The notes beneath the pieces are model-generated. The model saw nothing but the letters and a program-made list of their open reading frames with translations. It was not told the DNA's origin and did not search any database. Positions 1-12,846 of a DNA stretch of 64,000 bases are shown piece after piece (position 1 is the first letter of the stretch; each line of letters begins with the position of its first letter). Origin of the DNA: Ancylostoma caninum (taxonomy: Eukaryota; Nematoda; Chromadorea; Rhabditida; Ancylostomatidae); the NCBI GenBank assembly GCA_037903475.1, contig JBAJFG010000179.1, forward strand, positions 1 through 64,000, given 5' to 3'. The translations under genes were made by a program, and so were the position numbers.

Positions 1-156
1 TTTTGCACTACGTTTTTCCACCTTTCTGCAAATGTTTTTGCCTTGTACACCTATTTGCAATACCTCTATTTCCCATAGATCAATGTATTGGTGGAAAAAG
101 GGGTTGGCCTTACATACATTATATCGAAACCTGTATGGTTTGAAAGTAGCAAATGG

Positions 157-421
157 CAGTGGCGGACGCAGGGGGGGGGGCGCCCCCTCCCTACCGAGAA
201 TGGGTCGCCAAATTTTTGAAATTATTATACAATACAAATAGAAATTAGTCTATCTTTAATTGTTTACTTTCATTATTATTTTCTGGATAATTTTTTAAAA
301 TTATTTATCATTATAAAAAATATTTTTACCAATTTTGTTTTCCATCTGGATCCTCATAGCGGCGCAGACCCCGCTTTTTCCCACGCCCCTCCCCTACCGC
401 TCATTTTCTGCGTCCTCACTG
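157..421. mobile_element. hAT-type MITE, copy 1
   Basis: Terminal inverted repeats CAGTGGCGGACGCAG and CTGCGTCCTCACTG enclose an AT-rich core with a G-run near the left end. Flanks GCAAATGG and GCAAACGG form an 8-bp target duplication with one mismatch, typical of hAT elements. Confidence 0.8.
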
Positions 422-429
422 GCAAACGG

Positions 430-1050
430 GTATAGACGTCATGTACGGGTAAACATGTTTGGATACCTGATGAAGGACAAATCTTGCCTTGGTGGATACG
501 GCACTGAAGTTACCCATGGTAAACATGTTAGCTCAGGCAAACTTTCCTTTTATTCTATCTTTATTTTTATTATATCTTCATGTTTACCCATATGTGAGGT
601 TGTTCGTACTCAGCTGCTACGCATGCGTATGAAATTACCCACCCTTACGGGCCCAGGTATATAAACGATTTTGGATTCGCTTCCGCCTAAGCCAATCTCT
701 CAAGATTTCACCAATCCCGAAAAAATGGGAGGTTTACTAGGTTTAAAACGAGGGCCTAACCACCAGCTGTGAGGAAATGCGATGTATCATTGAGGTTACT
801 CAGGGTAAACGTGTTATAACCTCAGAAATCTACTCATCGTAACACGGGCGTAAACATGTTTACCCCAGGTAATGTATCCGGATTCCAGAAACCGATTGTA
901 TCATTGGAACGATGGGTAGTCTCACGCCCATTGCTAGCAGCCAGGTACAGACAACGTCATGTATGGGTAAAAATGTTTGACAGTGCTAGGTGAGGCGTAA
1001 TTTTGGGTGTGTTAACATGTTTACCATGGGTAACCCTAATGATGCATCCG
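430..1050. repeat. Two copies of the CATGGGTAAC dispersed repeat
   Basis: Units at about 430-545 and 945-1050 share GACGTCATGTA, GGGTAAACATGTTT and the near-palindrome GTTTACCATGGGTAAC followed by AATGATGCAT (the first has the palindrome in reverse). Further copies lie at 14437, 19271 and 31376. No coding potential. Confidence 0.7.
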
Positions 1051-1060
1051 TGCTCGGATT

Positions 1061-1947
1061 TCCTTCTGCAATTGTGCTGTTTACTGTCGAGGAAGAGCCC
1101 AACACCCAATTTTTGGCATCCATTATGAACTAGGCGTTGCTTAATCGCATTAGATGAATGGAAGCGCTGCTTCGTTATCAGGTACCCTCGTCGGCTCGCA
1201 GCAGTTAGCTATGTAAGCAACCAGCCTTATCAGCTCGTTACGCGACTTGACGGCGACTGTTTTCCTAACGAAAACGAGGTGTTGAGCCGTTAAAGAACGA
1301 TTGCTGACTCGGTGAATTATCTCCATTCACTGTTCTGCTGAGTCAGTAGCATTTTCACTACGGACATCTTCCATGAACGATGCAAGGGAGACGAGAGAGG
1401 GGAAATTTCCGATGATATTTAACGAATATGTGCGGGTCGGACATAACCGATGATAAACCTGTTTCATAATCGAACTGATGATGAATTATGGGTTTACCAT
1501 TTTAAACGTGGCGTTTCTCTGCGTAACTAGTTTCATCATAGTTTAAAGTCTTGACAAATTATTTCTACTTGGGTGGTTAAAGGAAATGCAAACTTAAGAC
1601 AAACGAAGTGATGAGAAGAGAGATGAGAACGAAGTTCGGTGATGAGCAAATTGGAATTAATTAGGGTAGAGAAAAAAAACGAGAAAACCACACCAAAAAC
1701 GTCTGGAAATAAAGGATAAGAAAAAAGAACTACTCAGAGCTGTGGAAAACAGCACATGGGTAAGTTTTCTTGAAGAAGCTCTCCAAGAACTCCTTTTTAT
1801 TGACAACGTGTTAGTTTTTTTTTTTCGTTGGCCTATTCTGCGTGGTTCAATAACCATGTTTTGCCAAAAAAAATTATGGGCCACCAAGTATAAATTCTGG
1901 ACTGTTCCATAATTTTCTTGGTGATTCGTACGTTTAGCTGACGTCTA
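1061..1947. other. Gene-free stretch
   Basis: Nothing recognised: no coding frame with support and no clear repeat. Confidence 0.5.
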
Positions 1948-2159
1948 CGGACACTTACCACCCGCTCGCGCTGCGTCAGGCCATATCATCCTTCTGAACT
2001 TGGAAAGACTGCCAGACGTAGGGCGAAAGGTGCTCTAACTCACCTCAGCACCTTATTAACCATCCTCGAACAACGCTAAACTGTCCTTTCTGGGAAAAGA
2101 CAGGGAACAGCGGCTTTCTATTCTCTGTTTTACCGGGGCCTGACGCGCGCGGGTGGTAT
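1948..2159. mobile_element. MULE-like MITE, copy 1 (degenerate right end)
   Basis: Starts CGGACACTTACCACCCGC and ends GGCCTGACGCGCGCGGGTGG, matching the better preserved copy at 45762. Interior shares GAACTTGGAAAG and CAGCGGCTTTC with that copy. Confidence 0.7.
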
Positions 2160-2600
2160 AAATTTCTAAGATAAACTACGATAAGTGTAAGCGTAAGTAA
2201 GATTGGACACTATTTGTATGTTGCATCGCGTGCGCGCATAGCTCAGTGGGTTGAGCGAATGATCGACGTTGTGGTGGTCAGGGATCGAATCCTGCCCTGT
2301 GCCCCCGTTTTGCAAATACATATGGTATGCTGCCTACGACTGCTGCAGTTATCTAACAAACTCCAACATAAAAAGTAGCCCGGATGGCTCAGTGGTTTGA
2401 GTGGCAGATTGCAATCTGTCCCTATCGCTGGTTCCACTCCGTTGGAGATCCAGAGTTAAGTATCGCAGTGTTTGGGGTTCACTGCTTGGAACGTCCCCCG
2501 TGATCTCCTTCGGGTAGTCCAGGAAGCATCCGGCAATGTTTTGCATAAATTTCGAACATAAACTACGATAAGTGTAAGTGTAAGTAATAGTAATAGTGTA
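2155..2600 (+). repeat. tRNA-like sequences with a repeated tail (SINE-like)
   Basis: Two tRNA-like blocks: about 2228-2308 (A box TAGCTCAGTGGG, B box GGATCGAATCC) and about 2377-2452 (A box TGGCTCAGTGG, weaker B box). A 40-bp tail containing ATAAACTACGATAAGTGTAA occurs at 2155-2200 and again at 2545-2590. Clover-leaf pairing is incomplete, so these look like tRNA-derived repeats rather than working tRNA genes. Confidence 0.55.
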
Positions 2601-3724
2601 ATGGTGAAAAACCACTTTTTCAAAGTTGAGGGAAACCGGGAGAGAGTAACTCCGCCGGAAAGGACTGCTCCACGAAAGATAAATGACAGCGGTAGAACTA
2701 TTTCGCAATGGATATGGAACAATTTATACGGATTTCAATTATTTCTGAGGATCCCGAATTGGATGAGTTTTATTATTCAGATGGGATAACTGAAGTACCG
2801 TGTCCATCTATAGAAGAATAACGGCCATTTTTGTATTTGCGAAGCAGTGTGCTATAGCAGAAAATGGAAGAGTTGGCTTCGCTTATTGTGTATTCAGAAA
2901 TCTTTCCCCATGAAAATCACAAAAATGAAAAAATGTGAAAGTTGTGAAAATGGTCCCCTGCTTTGTAGCCTTAACATATCCACTGCACTCTGTCTACTAT
3001 GAACTAAAATTGTACTTTTCTTCGCTTCCTCCCAAGTTCGAGTGAGCTCATTAATACCAAGGCGCCGGAGGATGGCGGCGGCCGGCGCCCGCCGGCGCCC
3101 ATTTGCAGTGGCTGCCGGACCCGACTGTAGGCTTTCACCTGCTTCTATCCGAGAAACTTTCCTTGGGAGAGCAAAAATAAAAAAAATCGTATCTAAGTGA
3201 GAACGTGGACGAGTCGCTATTTTGTTTCGTGGGGCAGCGACTTCATTCAAGGAGATCCTCGTCGTCTGGGCAGAACATGGCGAAGGGTCACAACCACGGA
3301 TATATCTAGGTCTGAGGCGTTGTATCAACATTTCTGAAATAACCTTTGCTCGGCCCACAAATGTGCAGTGATTGTTTTACATACTAATATACTGCTGTGT
3401 GTTAACTGATAAGAGTTCGCTGCAATATCACTTCCCATTTTTGGGCAAATCCCCTTCACATTTGACGGATGTCCTCTTTTGGAAACTCCTTTGAACTGCC
3501 TTCGTGGAGCAAGCCAACTAGCGCGTGGAACGTGCTTGAGGCGGGATTTGTCAAGCACAGCATCTCCTCCATATAAAAAAACGAACCTTTTATTAAAAAC
3601 TCATAATTGTTAAGTTTAGCTTAGCGTAGGCTGAAGTACGCACATGAGGCCGGGTTCATTCAATATGGCGGGTATAGGGGCAATTTATACTGGACGAGTA
3701 CTGTTGACGCGCGTGCATCGAAAG
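2601..3724. other. Gene-free stretch
   Basis: No supported gene. A short GC-rich patch (GGCGGCGGCCGGCGCC) lies near 3073-3110. Confidence 0.45.
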
Positions 3725-3988
3725 CTATAGTGAACGGCAAAGGCGGTGGCCCATCCGCGACCTCGAGAAGGACGCAACGCGACGCCTGGATCGATGTCGT
3801 CTGTTGCCGGGATGCTTTTTCTAGTCGCTTTCTTCCCGAATTTGTTGAAGATCTCCAACACCTGATAGGAAAGCTGCTAAATATAGCACTATAGCAGCAG
3901 AAAACATCGTTTGTGACGCGCGCAGCGCGGTTGCGCTGCGTATTTTTCGAGGCCGCGGATGGGCCACCACTATTGGCGTCCACTATAG
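3725..3988. mobile_element. GTGGACGTCAAT-type MITE, copy 1
   Basis: Ends CTATAGTGAACGGCAAAGG and its complement-like CTATTGGCGTCCACTATAG; inside the ends GGCGGTGGCCCATCCGCG pairs with CGCGGATGGGCCACC. Same family at 12298 and 44129. Confidence 0.75.
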
Positions 3989-4109
3989 ACTCAGTCGCAG
4001 GTCTGACACAGCATACGCTCAGTTAAGATGCATAGGTTTGCGTCCTTCCTGTGAGCGCGCAGTATTTTTAGTCAAGGTTTACAGATAGCGTGGATCAATC
4101 TTGAGAATT

Positions 4110-4180
4110 TTTTGCAAATGGATGCGTGCATCTTACGCGCGACTAACGCACGCATCTAGTATGAATCGCCGTTACGCGCA
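4110..4180. repeat. Fragment of the GCAATTTATACT fold-back family
   Basis: TTGCAAATGGATGCGTGC and CGCATCTAGTATGAAT resemble parts of the palindrome at 11639-12110; another piece lies at 3672-3720. Confidence 0.5.
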
Positions 4181-4872
4181 TTAAAGGAAGGATAGGAGGA
4201 AATCTACGGTGGCCCATGAAATTTTATCAGCCGAGTTGGCTCGACACACTCTAAACATTATTTATAGTCCGCCAGCTGAATTATAGGCCCTTGTAGGTCC
4301 TTCATATTTAGGCTCCCCACCAAAAGTAGGCTCTCTGAGCACGTTTACACGAACCTATGCGAAGGTTTCCCATATTTATAGCACCATCCATCCACCAGCT
4401 GATCGGCCATGCGGCCAAGTGATCGATGGCGAGAACATTCCAAAGCCCGTCGAACTACCTGACTTTTGCAAACATCCCTTGTATTGAAAAAAATTCATGC
4501 GTGCAACGATGGAGAACTTCAAAGTTCCGGCTACAAAGAAGCGTTCGTCTTTTTCCGCTGTTACAGCGTGGCCGTTCTTGCTGGATCAGAACACCGTGCG
4601 GTGGGGATTAGCGGTTCTTCCGCAGTGCACGTGAGAAACTCCCCACATCTTCCGCGCGATTCATCACAACTTCTTTGTTGAAACTGGCAAACCTAGTTTT
4701 TCCGTATTCTCACCAAGTATCTGTCCACCGTATCCCAAAAAGAAGACGAAGTTGGACGTGCAAATACGGCCAAACATCCATGGGATGCCATAAATCTCGA
4801 GAAAAGAACTCAGATAGGGGCGAAATTTGTCAGCATACTCTAGTATCTCAGCTGAACTATACAATCCTCATC

Positions 4873-4950
4873 GTTCGTGCTACGGCGGGTGTCGAACCAG
4901 TGACCCATCGCGCGGTACCAGCGCGCATACGCTCTGAACCATCAAACACG
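4873..4950 (-). repeat. tRNA-like sequence
   Basis: Minus strand carries A-box-like TGGTTCAGAGCG and B-box-like GGTTCGACACC at tRNA spacing. Stems are poor, so this is probably a tRNA-derived repeat or pseudogene. Confidence 0.4.
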
Positions 4951-7900
4951 TGAGCACTTGGTCTTATTTTGGTACTCCTCGTTGTTGCCCCCTACTTTCG
5001 GAACTTTTGTGACATAAAAGGTCAACAGGCATGTATCCTGGGGGTTCTCAGCATGACGGTAACTCTGTAAAATCAATGATTTGCCTGATAATTTATTATA
5101 AAACCTACTATTGTGGAAATTTTCGTCGTTCATCTCATTGCTATCTCTTGAATGTATATGAGAAATCATGTGATAACATAATCATACTAGTAGTTTTATA
5201 GATGGGAAAGAGACTTCCTATTTGTACGGAACAGTTTTCGAAACTAGGTTGATTTTATGGAAATTTGCAGCACAACAAAAAAAAACTGCACCAAATTATG
5301 TTCACATCCAATATTCTCAGGTGAAACTTTTCTGGTCTAGACCGAGTAATTTCAAGAAGAATCCGCTGAATTATCTTAAGACTACATTAGAAAAGCTTTT
5401 TTGATTTTCCGGAATTCTAGAGAAACAATCCAGAAATCATTGGATAATGACAAGAATTCTCTGGCGAATTTCACGATTTCTTCGGCAAATTTCTGGAAAT
5501 TCCTTGAGATTTGCGGTCTTCACCAGAGTTTTTCTTTCTTCTTGAAAGCTTGCACCTGAGTTTGTGCCATATAAGCATTATATTTGAACATAGTAAATTA
5601 TTTAGTAAAACAATCCTGCTAGAGCTGTAAAATGAGCAAGTTGATAAGAAATAGCACTGGAAACTAACTCCAACACCAAGATTTTCAGGAAAATTCCTTC
5701 ATGATCTGCGAACGTAGTATTTCTATAAGACTGCTTTCTTTTTTTTAGTATGAAGAGGGTAGACCTATGAAAAATCATCGATACCTTCCAAAATATGAGG
5801 ACTCCTAGGTGTGAACTGAACTAATGAATCATAATTTTTCAAATATTTTATTAATCACTCCTTTTATGGGATTCGTCCTTGACATTAGTCCTAAACACGC
5901 TTGCAGGAGCAAAAAATTTCACGTTGGGGACTACCTATACTTTATGAAATCCTGTAAATACATTCCTTCTAAAGTGATCAGTGGTTTTTTTATGATATTG
6001 CACGATTGCAATAGCAACGTCCTCTCAAATGCTTCTTTAAAAAAAGCTTCCGGATGACGAAGCTACTGTTTTTTCTAAGGGCTTGTCTTGTTCCACCTGT
6101 AGCACGCTCTTGAAAGACCAGAGAGCAGAGCACATGACGTATTTCCTTTATTTTTCCAAGATGGGCCCAAATGACTAATTACAAAAAAAAACCTTTCCGG
6201 GTTCATGATGTTATCTGCAAGCCGATTTATTGAAGTTTTTGTGACTGTATTTCGCAAGAAAGTGGAATAAACAGTAAACAAAATAATCAACATTTGAGAG
6301 GTTTATTCAGAAGAGGGACTATTACTTAGATGCAGTTCAGTTCTCGAACTACACTACTCTCGCTAAATACTTTTAAAAAAAGTACACTCGGCCCGCGAAG
6401 TTGCGTTCTTATCGTTCCATCCTCTATAATTTGGTTGAATGCAGTCTATCGAAAGTCACGGAAACCGTAGATGTCTGTTTGACCTACCTATAAGCAATTT
6501 GGTATAAATTAAATGTTCAATTGTGAAATTTGAGCGTTCTTTATTTTGAGGGACTCCGTCGCGAACAGCGCGCGACGTCGCATGCGGCAAGCCAAGCGAT
6601 ACGCAATAAAGTTGTGGTGAAGCGAGGACACTTAAAATTTCATGATGAAGCTGAAAACTATTAGCTCACCTTATCTTTGAGCTGAGCTTTGGATCAATTA
6701 CGTACTTCCCATCGGTTTTATTTTGCGGTACATTGCGTCTCAACAAATTTATAGAGATGGAACGAAAAGAACGCAACTTTGCGCGCCGAGTGTACTTTTT
6801 TAAAGAATTTAGCTATGGTATTGTAAACGAGGATAGAAGGCTGAAGGCGGAATCATAAGCGAATTTTGGGGCAAGAACAAATGAAAGTAGGAAACACTTC
6901 GAATTTCCAATGCTATTGAACCAATAGAGAATCTTCAAAGGACTCTCATCTATTCAGAGTCATTGAATTGATTCCATTTCAATGAGTCGTTTCTTCGAAG
7001 GCAGAAATGTCCTTGGTTTTCCAAAAATAATTTTTCTTTGTGCTGCGGGTAATACAAAACGAGCAAGCTGTTTCGGTCAAAGGTCTTCTAGTAACTCTGC
7101 CCTTTTGTTGTTTAACTCTCACCGGAAATAAGCATGTGACGGGCTGGTGCTTGGTGATCATAAATCTTGTTGCGCAAACGTTGCCGCGAGAAATAGTTAT
7201 CTAGCAGGATTAGGATTAGAGGATCCCAAGGAAGTTATAAAAGGAATTCGGAGACTGCCAGGCTTTTCCCCTTAATTTATAGAAATAAAACTCTGGAAGA
7301 GGAAACCACACCCATTTTGCAATTTAACACCAACTTCTCAACAACAACGTTATGCGCAATGTCTTACAGAATTTTCTGAAACCTTGCCTTCTGCAGTATT
7401 TGATGAGCTGGCCAAGAGTATTTTCGTCCACATGCTACTGCCTTCCCTTGCTGTTGCCGCTTTCATCCAATGACGTACAGTAGTCCTACAGCGATCGCGA
7501 AAAAAAAAAGACTTTGGGGACCACGAAATTGCGTAGGTTTTCAGGGACTGATGTGAGGAATATGGCTTGGCAATCCAGTTATTGAACAATTTTATGAAAA
7601 CCGCAAATTTAAAGCTTAAAAACGCTAATTTCCAGGATCTTCAGGGATAAAAACTCGAGTTGCAGACAAGATGAATTCTACACAACATGCGCGGGCAGTC
7701 TGATCGTAATTCAGGCGTGAAATTAAATGCGATCGCGGACTGCAAGTACACCAAGGACCCCACATTCGACGGCAAATCGACATTGAAGGCGCAATTTGAC
7801 TTGTTCAACATGTGAATGGTGATTAGAGCAAAGGTGTGGTCACAGATCGTAATAGGGTCGTGTAGCGTATAACATATGTACATGGTCTCCAACGATGCTG

Positions 7901-9766
7901 CAATTTACGACCTCTGGAAAACCTGGTTTCCAGTCGTAAACCAAATATCAGGGATTAGAAGCAGGGCAGTATAAAAATAGTGAAGAATGAGGAACATCAT
8001 GTAGGATTCTGACCCGCAGTGTGAGGTTTCCCTTGGCAGGAGAGGGTGCAGGCAGCAAAAAATGGGCGTGGTGGGCAAAAACTGCTTCGAGCTAATTGGA
8101 TGGCTACGGTTGTGCTGCATTCTTAGGCTTTCTATACGTTTTTTTTTGAGCTTTCAAAAACCAATGGTAGTATTCACAAAGGCGAAACAAGGAATGGGAG
8201 GGACTACACAGAATCAGGAGTAATCAGAATGTCTGAGATAATGTGCGCTGCTAAGAGAGCACAGACGACCACAGAAATGGTACACGAGGGTGCGGTAGGG
8301 GAGATATTTTGAGAAATGCACGTGGCGCATCTATTTACTCAGTCGGTAGCTTTATTTTCAGGAATTTATGGTCAGCGAAGAAGGAATTATGATAGCAAAG
8401 TGCACATTCATACCCGAGGTGGTTATCAGGTGTGGCCAGCCAATAGGAATAAAGCTGCAGCTGAAATAAATTGCTCATTTACCAATAGATAGATAGAAAA
8501 AAGTATTTCTCTCACATAAGGAAGTTTTTTTTTTCTGGAATTTATATCTCTCGACAGAGCTTTACTCGACAGAGCTTCTTGCGAGGAGACATCATTTGAA
8601 TGAGTGTGCACAACATTGGGAACGACTCCCAATAGTATGGATTCTTCTCACTCGAGTTATGCAAAAATCCCTGCAAAACGTTCCTTGTGGAATCTTTGTG
8701 GAATCACCCAGCAAAACAAAAACGAATTCGTTCGTTATTGAGGCATGAACATCCCATTCAAACGCGCATTCCAAGCGCAAAAGCCACTTTGTCGCAAAAA
8801 AAAAGCCAACTATGTACAACAGGACAGAATTGTTGAACCATGCACTCCAACTGTGAAGCGAACATTCTTTGGGGGCGCAAATCCAACACAGATATCACAA
8901 TTAGCGAAATGGACTCTGTTCCCTATCAATCTTCTTTTTACGACCGAGGAACAAAGTTGACATTTCCTGGCCCAAAATGGTCAGCATGGCTTCCTTGTGT
9001 AACCCGGTCCGAATTGCACTTCTGATCCTTTCGTTGTCTTCGTGCCAGCATTGCACGATGTCCACAAGTAAATTACGCTATGCACGTAGAAGTGATAAGA
9101 CGGAGATTGTCCTATGGAAAACAAGGCGATAGGCGAAAATAACCAGGAAAAATAGGGAATTCAATAAGAAGAGAGAATCAGAGTGGAGGAAGGTAAAAGC
9201 CATCAATATATCAGGCTCACCAATTCGAGAAACAATCTAAATATCCAGGTGTTCGAGATTGAGAAAGCTCTGAAGCCTTTCTTCTCTCCCGTACAGTACT
9301 GTATTGGCCACCAGTTTTGGAACATTCGAATTTTCCATTTATTCGAAGTATTCGATATTCAAAAGCAAAAATATTCGATTTCGAATAAATGAAAAAATCG
9401 AATGCGCCACCATAGGAGATCAATTCAGCGCTGTATGAGGGAGAAGAAGAGCTTTAGGGTTTTCTTACACTCGAATATCTGGATACTTGAATTGTTTCCT
9501 AAATTGGTAATTGAAGCAACAAAATTATTCAATTTTTATTCGGTCCAATGTATAGCACATACTAGCTAGGTGGTGGTTCAGGATGAGCTTGTAACGAATT
9601 ATGGTGAGGGTCCCATTCAAGAATATCATTGTCTCAATAACTCGCTTTTACTGCCCTAGGAATCTCTCAAGCGATCCCGAACAGAATTGCGATTCTCGTT
9701 CTATGTAATTGTATCTGGAGAGGAGCTTCTCGTTCCAGAAAGTCTAAAGCATTATTTTTTTCTGCA
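4951..9766. other. Gene-free stretch
   Basis: About 4.8 kb of AT-rich sequence with no frame showing codon bias, domain or splice-supported exons on either strand. No large repeat seen. Confidence 0.4.
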
Positions 9767-9770
9767 TTAA

Positions 9771-10285
9771 AGGCAAGGTCCGGGCAAAATTCCATCTCCC
9801 GAATTTCTAGTTTATTCGTAGCCCACGGCGACTTCTTGGACGAAAACTATAGAAAAACCCCTGTAAAGGTCCTACAACACATGCATTCCATCGACCAATT
9901 TTGGTACGGCGTTTGCGGGTTTGCGGCGTCCGTGCTTTCAAATGACGTTATACGGCGCGCCCTACATGCTGTCTGTTGTGGCGTCGGAGGAAAAAATTCA
10001 TATTCAGAGAACCGGTGGTCGATTTGATGGGGTGGGCAAGGTTTCAAGAAGTGTTCGTTAGGCTCTACGTATCTGAGTGTCTATCGCTGCTTGGTATGCA
10101 CGCGCGCAGCACTTATGGGTTGGAGCGCGTTTTCCCACGAGTACCGTAATCCTCGAACGTTTTGTCCCATATCTAGCGATAGAGCTTAAACCGAGGTCTC
10201 AAACTTGGGATACATGCTACACATATGGTTTGGACTTGGGAGAGCAAAAAACCTGGGTGGGCAAGATTCTGACCGGACCTTGCCT
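9771..10285. mobile_element. piggyBac-type MITE, 515 bp
   Basis: Terminal repeats AGGCAAGGTCCGG and CCGGACCTTGCCT are flanked on both sides by TTAA (9767-9770, 10286-10289), the hallmark duplication of piggyBac elements. No transposase; ORFs inside are short. Confidence 0.88.
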
Positions 10286-10289
10286 TTAA

Positions 10290-11638
10290 GGTTAAGGTAA
10301 AAGCATCAACAATGTCTCATCTTTGAATAACTACGATTTTCCAGTGTTCAAGAGAGTTGTTGGTTATCTAAGGCTGGTGGGAAGGTTGTCGTGCGGAAAC
10401 CGGGAAAAATTCTCTAGGGCAGAAATTTATGTAATAATTTATTAATCTATCAATAAATCTTAGAATTACTCCGGAATTAACAGGAAATCATGCCAAATCT
10501 AGTTCTTATAGTAAGGTAAGTTTTACATCGATGTTGTATTTAGGTTTTTCAAAAAAGGAGAAAATTTAATTTTTAAGACTGTTCATCCTTAATTTAACTT
10601 AACGTGATATTAGTTTAATTCACTGTGAGATATAGTAATTGTTTACCTTGATAATTATTGCTTTTAATTTTAATAGTACGAAAGGAAAATTAAAAAAGGT
10701 TTTGAACTTTTTAAAAGGTTCAGTCCTTCACTTTAAATCTATTGTTGGTAATTTTTTGAATTGTTTTTGTTGTTAGTTTTATATTTAATGAATTTGTCCC
10801 ACGATCGAGTAAACATCACGAAATCGTTCGCAAAGGATCATGAAATTTTAGGATTTGGAAGTCACAGAAAGAAAAATCTTACTAACCCGTCGTGCTCTCA
10901 CTCAGTAGATCTATAACTTCCAAATGAGTTTATTCTGTCAGAAAAGATTTCCCATTTTTTCTATCTTTGGTTTTTTTTCCACGGAAAAATGGGCGACAGT
11001 CGAAAGTTTTCGCTACATATGCAGGTACATAGCTATTTCATAATAGGAAGTTGTTGTCATTGTTTACTTATTTATTTAATTGTACTGAGTGGTGCGCCGT
11101 ACAATAAAAAAAAGAAAAGCAGCAACAAATCATCATGTCCTCTCCCTATCTCTTTTCCTCTCCCTCTCCCTCTCCCCCTGTCATTTGGTCAATAATCGCG
11201 GCCGTTCCAATTTGTCATGTTCCTTCCGTTACATCCTGTGACAAGTTATCCAAGCACGAAAAATCTTAACATGTGTTAAGATCAAGTGTCACAGGCTGAA
11301 CAAGTAGAGACATCTTTGATTAAAAAGCATGGAATGACAACGTGACATTGAAATCTCGGCGAAATGGCTTGTATCGAACATTTGCAAGAAGTTCAGGTTT
11401 TAGAGAGGAAGTGCAAAGCGCTGAACACCATTTCAACACGAACTTTCGTAGAAGCGGCCTTGACCGCTCTCGCTCGTTCACCCTTAGCCTTTATAGCCGT
11501 AACGGGGAAGCGAACGTTTGTCGCGATGTGGGGGAAAGAAAATCAAAAAAAAGACAACGATGATAGTATGTTAACGTTCTAGTGTATTTCTGTGTATTTT
11601 CACTCACAAATATCTGAAAGAAAAATCATCACGATTCT
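10290..11638. other. Gene-free stretch with a polypyrimidine run
   Basis: No gene recognised. A CTCTCCCT polypyrimidine run lies at about 11139-11182. Confidence 0.45.
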
Positions 11639-12111
11639 AGGGCAATTTATACTGGATGCGTGCGACTGACGCGCGTGCGTCTATATGATGAAGAATAGGG
11701 CAAAGTCGCACAGCAGTCGCATCGCAGTCGCAGCTCAGGCGCACGCGTTTACGGCCCGCGCGTTCTTTTCATTGAGGATGTACGTGCCGCGTTGACCGGT
11801 CTTCATAGGAAATCCCTTGCAAATGGATGCATGCGACTGATGCGCGATTAGGGTAATTTATACTAGCTGCGTGCTTCAATCGCGCATCAGTCGCACGCAT
11901 CCATTTGCAAGGGATTTTCCATGAATACCGGTCAACACGACATATACATCCTCAATGAAAAGAACGCACGGCCGCCGCCAGACCGTGAACGCGTGCGTCT
12001 TAGCTGCGACTGCGGCCTATTCTTCATCATAGAGACGCACGCGCGTCAGTCGCACGCATCCAGTATAAATTGCCCTATTGACGCACGCAGCTAGTATAAA
12101 TTACCCTTCTA
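11639..12111. mobile_element. Long palindromic fold-back, two interleaved terminal-repeat pairs
   Basis: Arms of about 200 bp (11639-11852 and 11877-12076) are reverse complements with few mismatches. The outer pair starts AGGGCAATTTATACTGGATG. A second pair, AGGGTAATTTATACTAGCTG at 11854 and its complement ending at 12110, overlaps the first. Arms are rich in CG and CGCACGC. No ORF. Confidence 0.8.
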
Positions 12112-12297
12112 GTGTGCCCATGGATGGCAGGCCTAGGTGGCATACCGCACCAGGATAGTCCCTCTATCCATAGGTTGCTTATTTGAGCGGTTCATTGCCG
12201 TAAATTCAACTATTATAAAAGGTAATAATGCTTTTCTTCTGATGGCTTTTTTATTCTGTTGACCGGGCACACTTTATCTAGCGCCCATTAAAGACTC

Positions 12298-12562
12298 ACA
12301 GTGGACGTCAATGACGGTGGCCCATCTGCGGCCTCGAGAAGTACGCCGCGCAACCGCACCGCGTGCTTCGCGAAATGTTTGTTGCTGCTGTTTGCTATAT
12401 CTAACAGCTTTTCTACCCGATTTTTATGATTTTTGACCAGATTGGGAAGAGTGAGACTAGAAATAGCATCCTGGCAGCAGACAACGCTGATCCCGGCGCC
12501 CGCGGCGTGGTCGCGTAGCATCACTCAGGAGGTAGCGGATGGGCCACCGCCATTGACTGTAG
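12298..12562. mobile_element. GTGGACGTCAAT-type MITE, copy 2
   Basis: Starts AGTGGACGTCAATGACGGTG and ends GGGCCACCGCCATTGACTG; these are inverted repeats of each other. Interior matches the copies at 3725 and 44129. Confidence 0.8.
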
Positions 12563-12846
12563 TAAAATAAGTCAAAATTAAAAATAGGTGTCGAAAATAG
12601 AGAAGGAAAAACAGCCAGATCTATCATTTCTTCTCTCAGACCTTCGTCAACTATCTTCTAAATTATTATTTTTTAAATCATTTAGTTGTGTATTTGCTAA
12701 CGACCTCATTATTAAACGATTTTCCAATTACGGAAGAGAAGCGAAAAAATCAAAGAATGCAAATTCTCAAACCGCTGGAATGGGACGCTCGAAAAAAAAT
12801 GGCTGAATTTACTCAGCAGCATTCGCTAAAATGCTTGCCTTGTTTA

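Noticed and set aside
3059..3115. GC-rich block resembling a CpG promoter
   Set aside because: Only about 55 bp, a simple GGCGCC palindromic run with no TATA or gene next to it.
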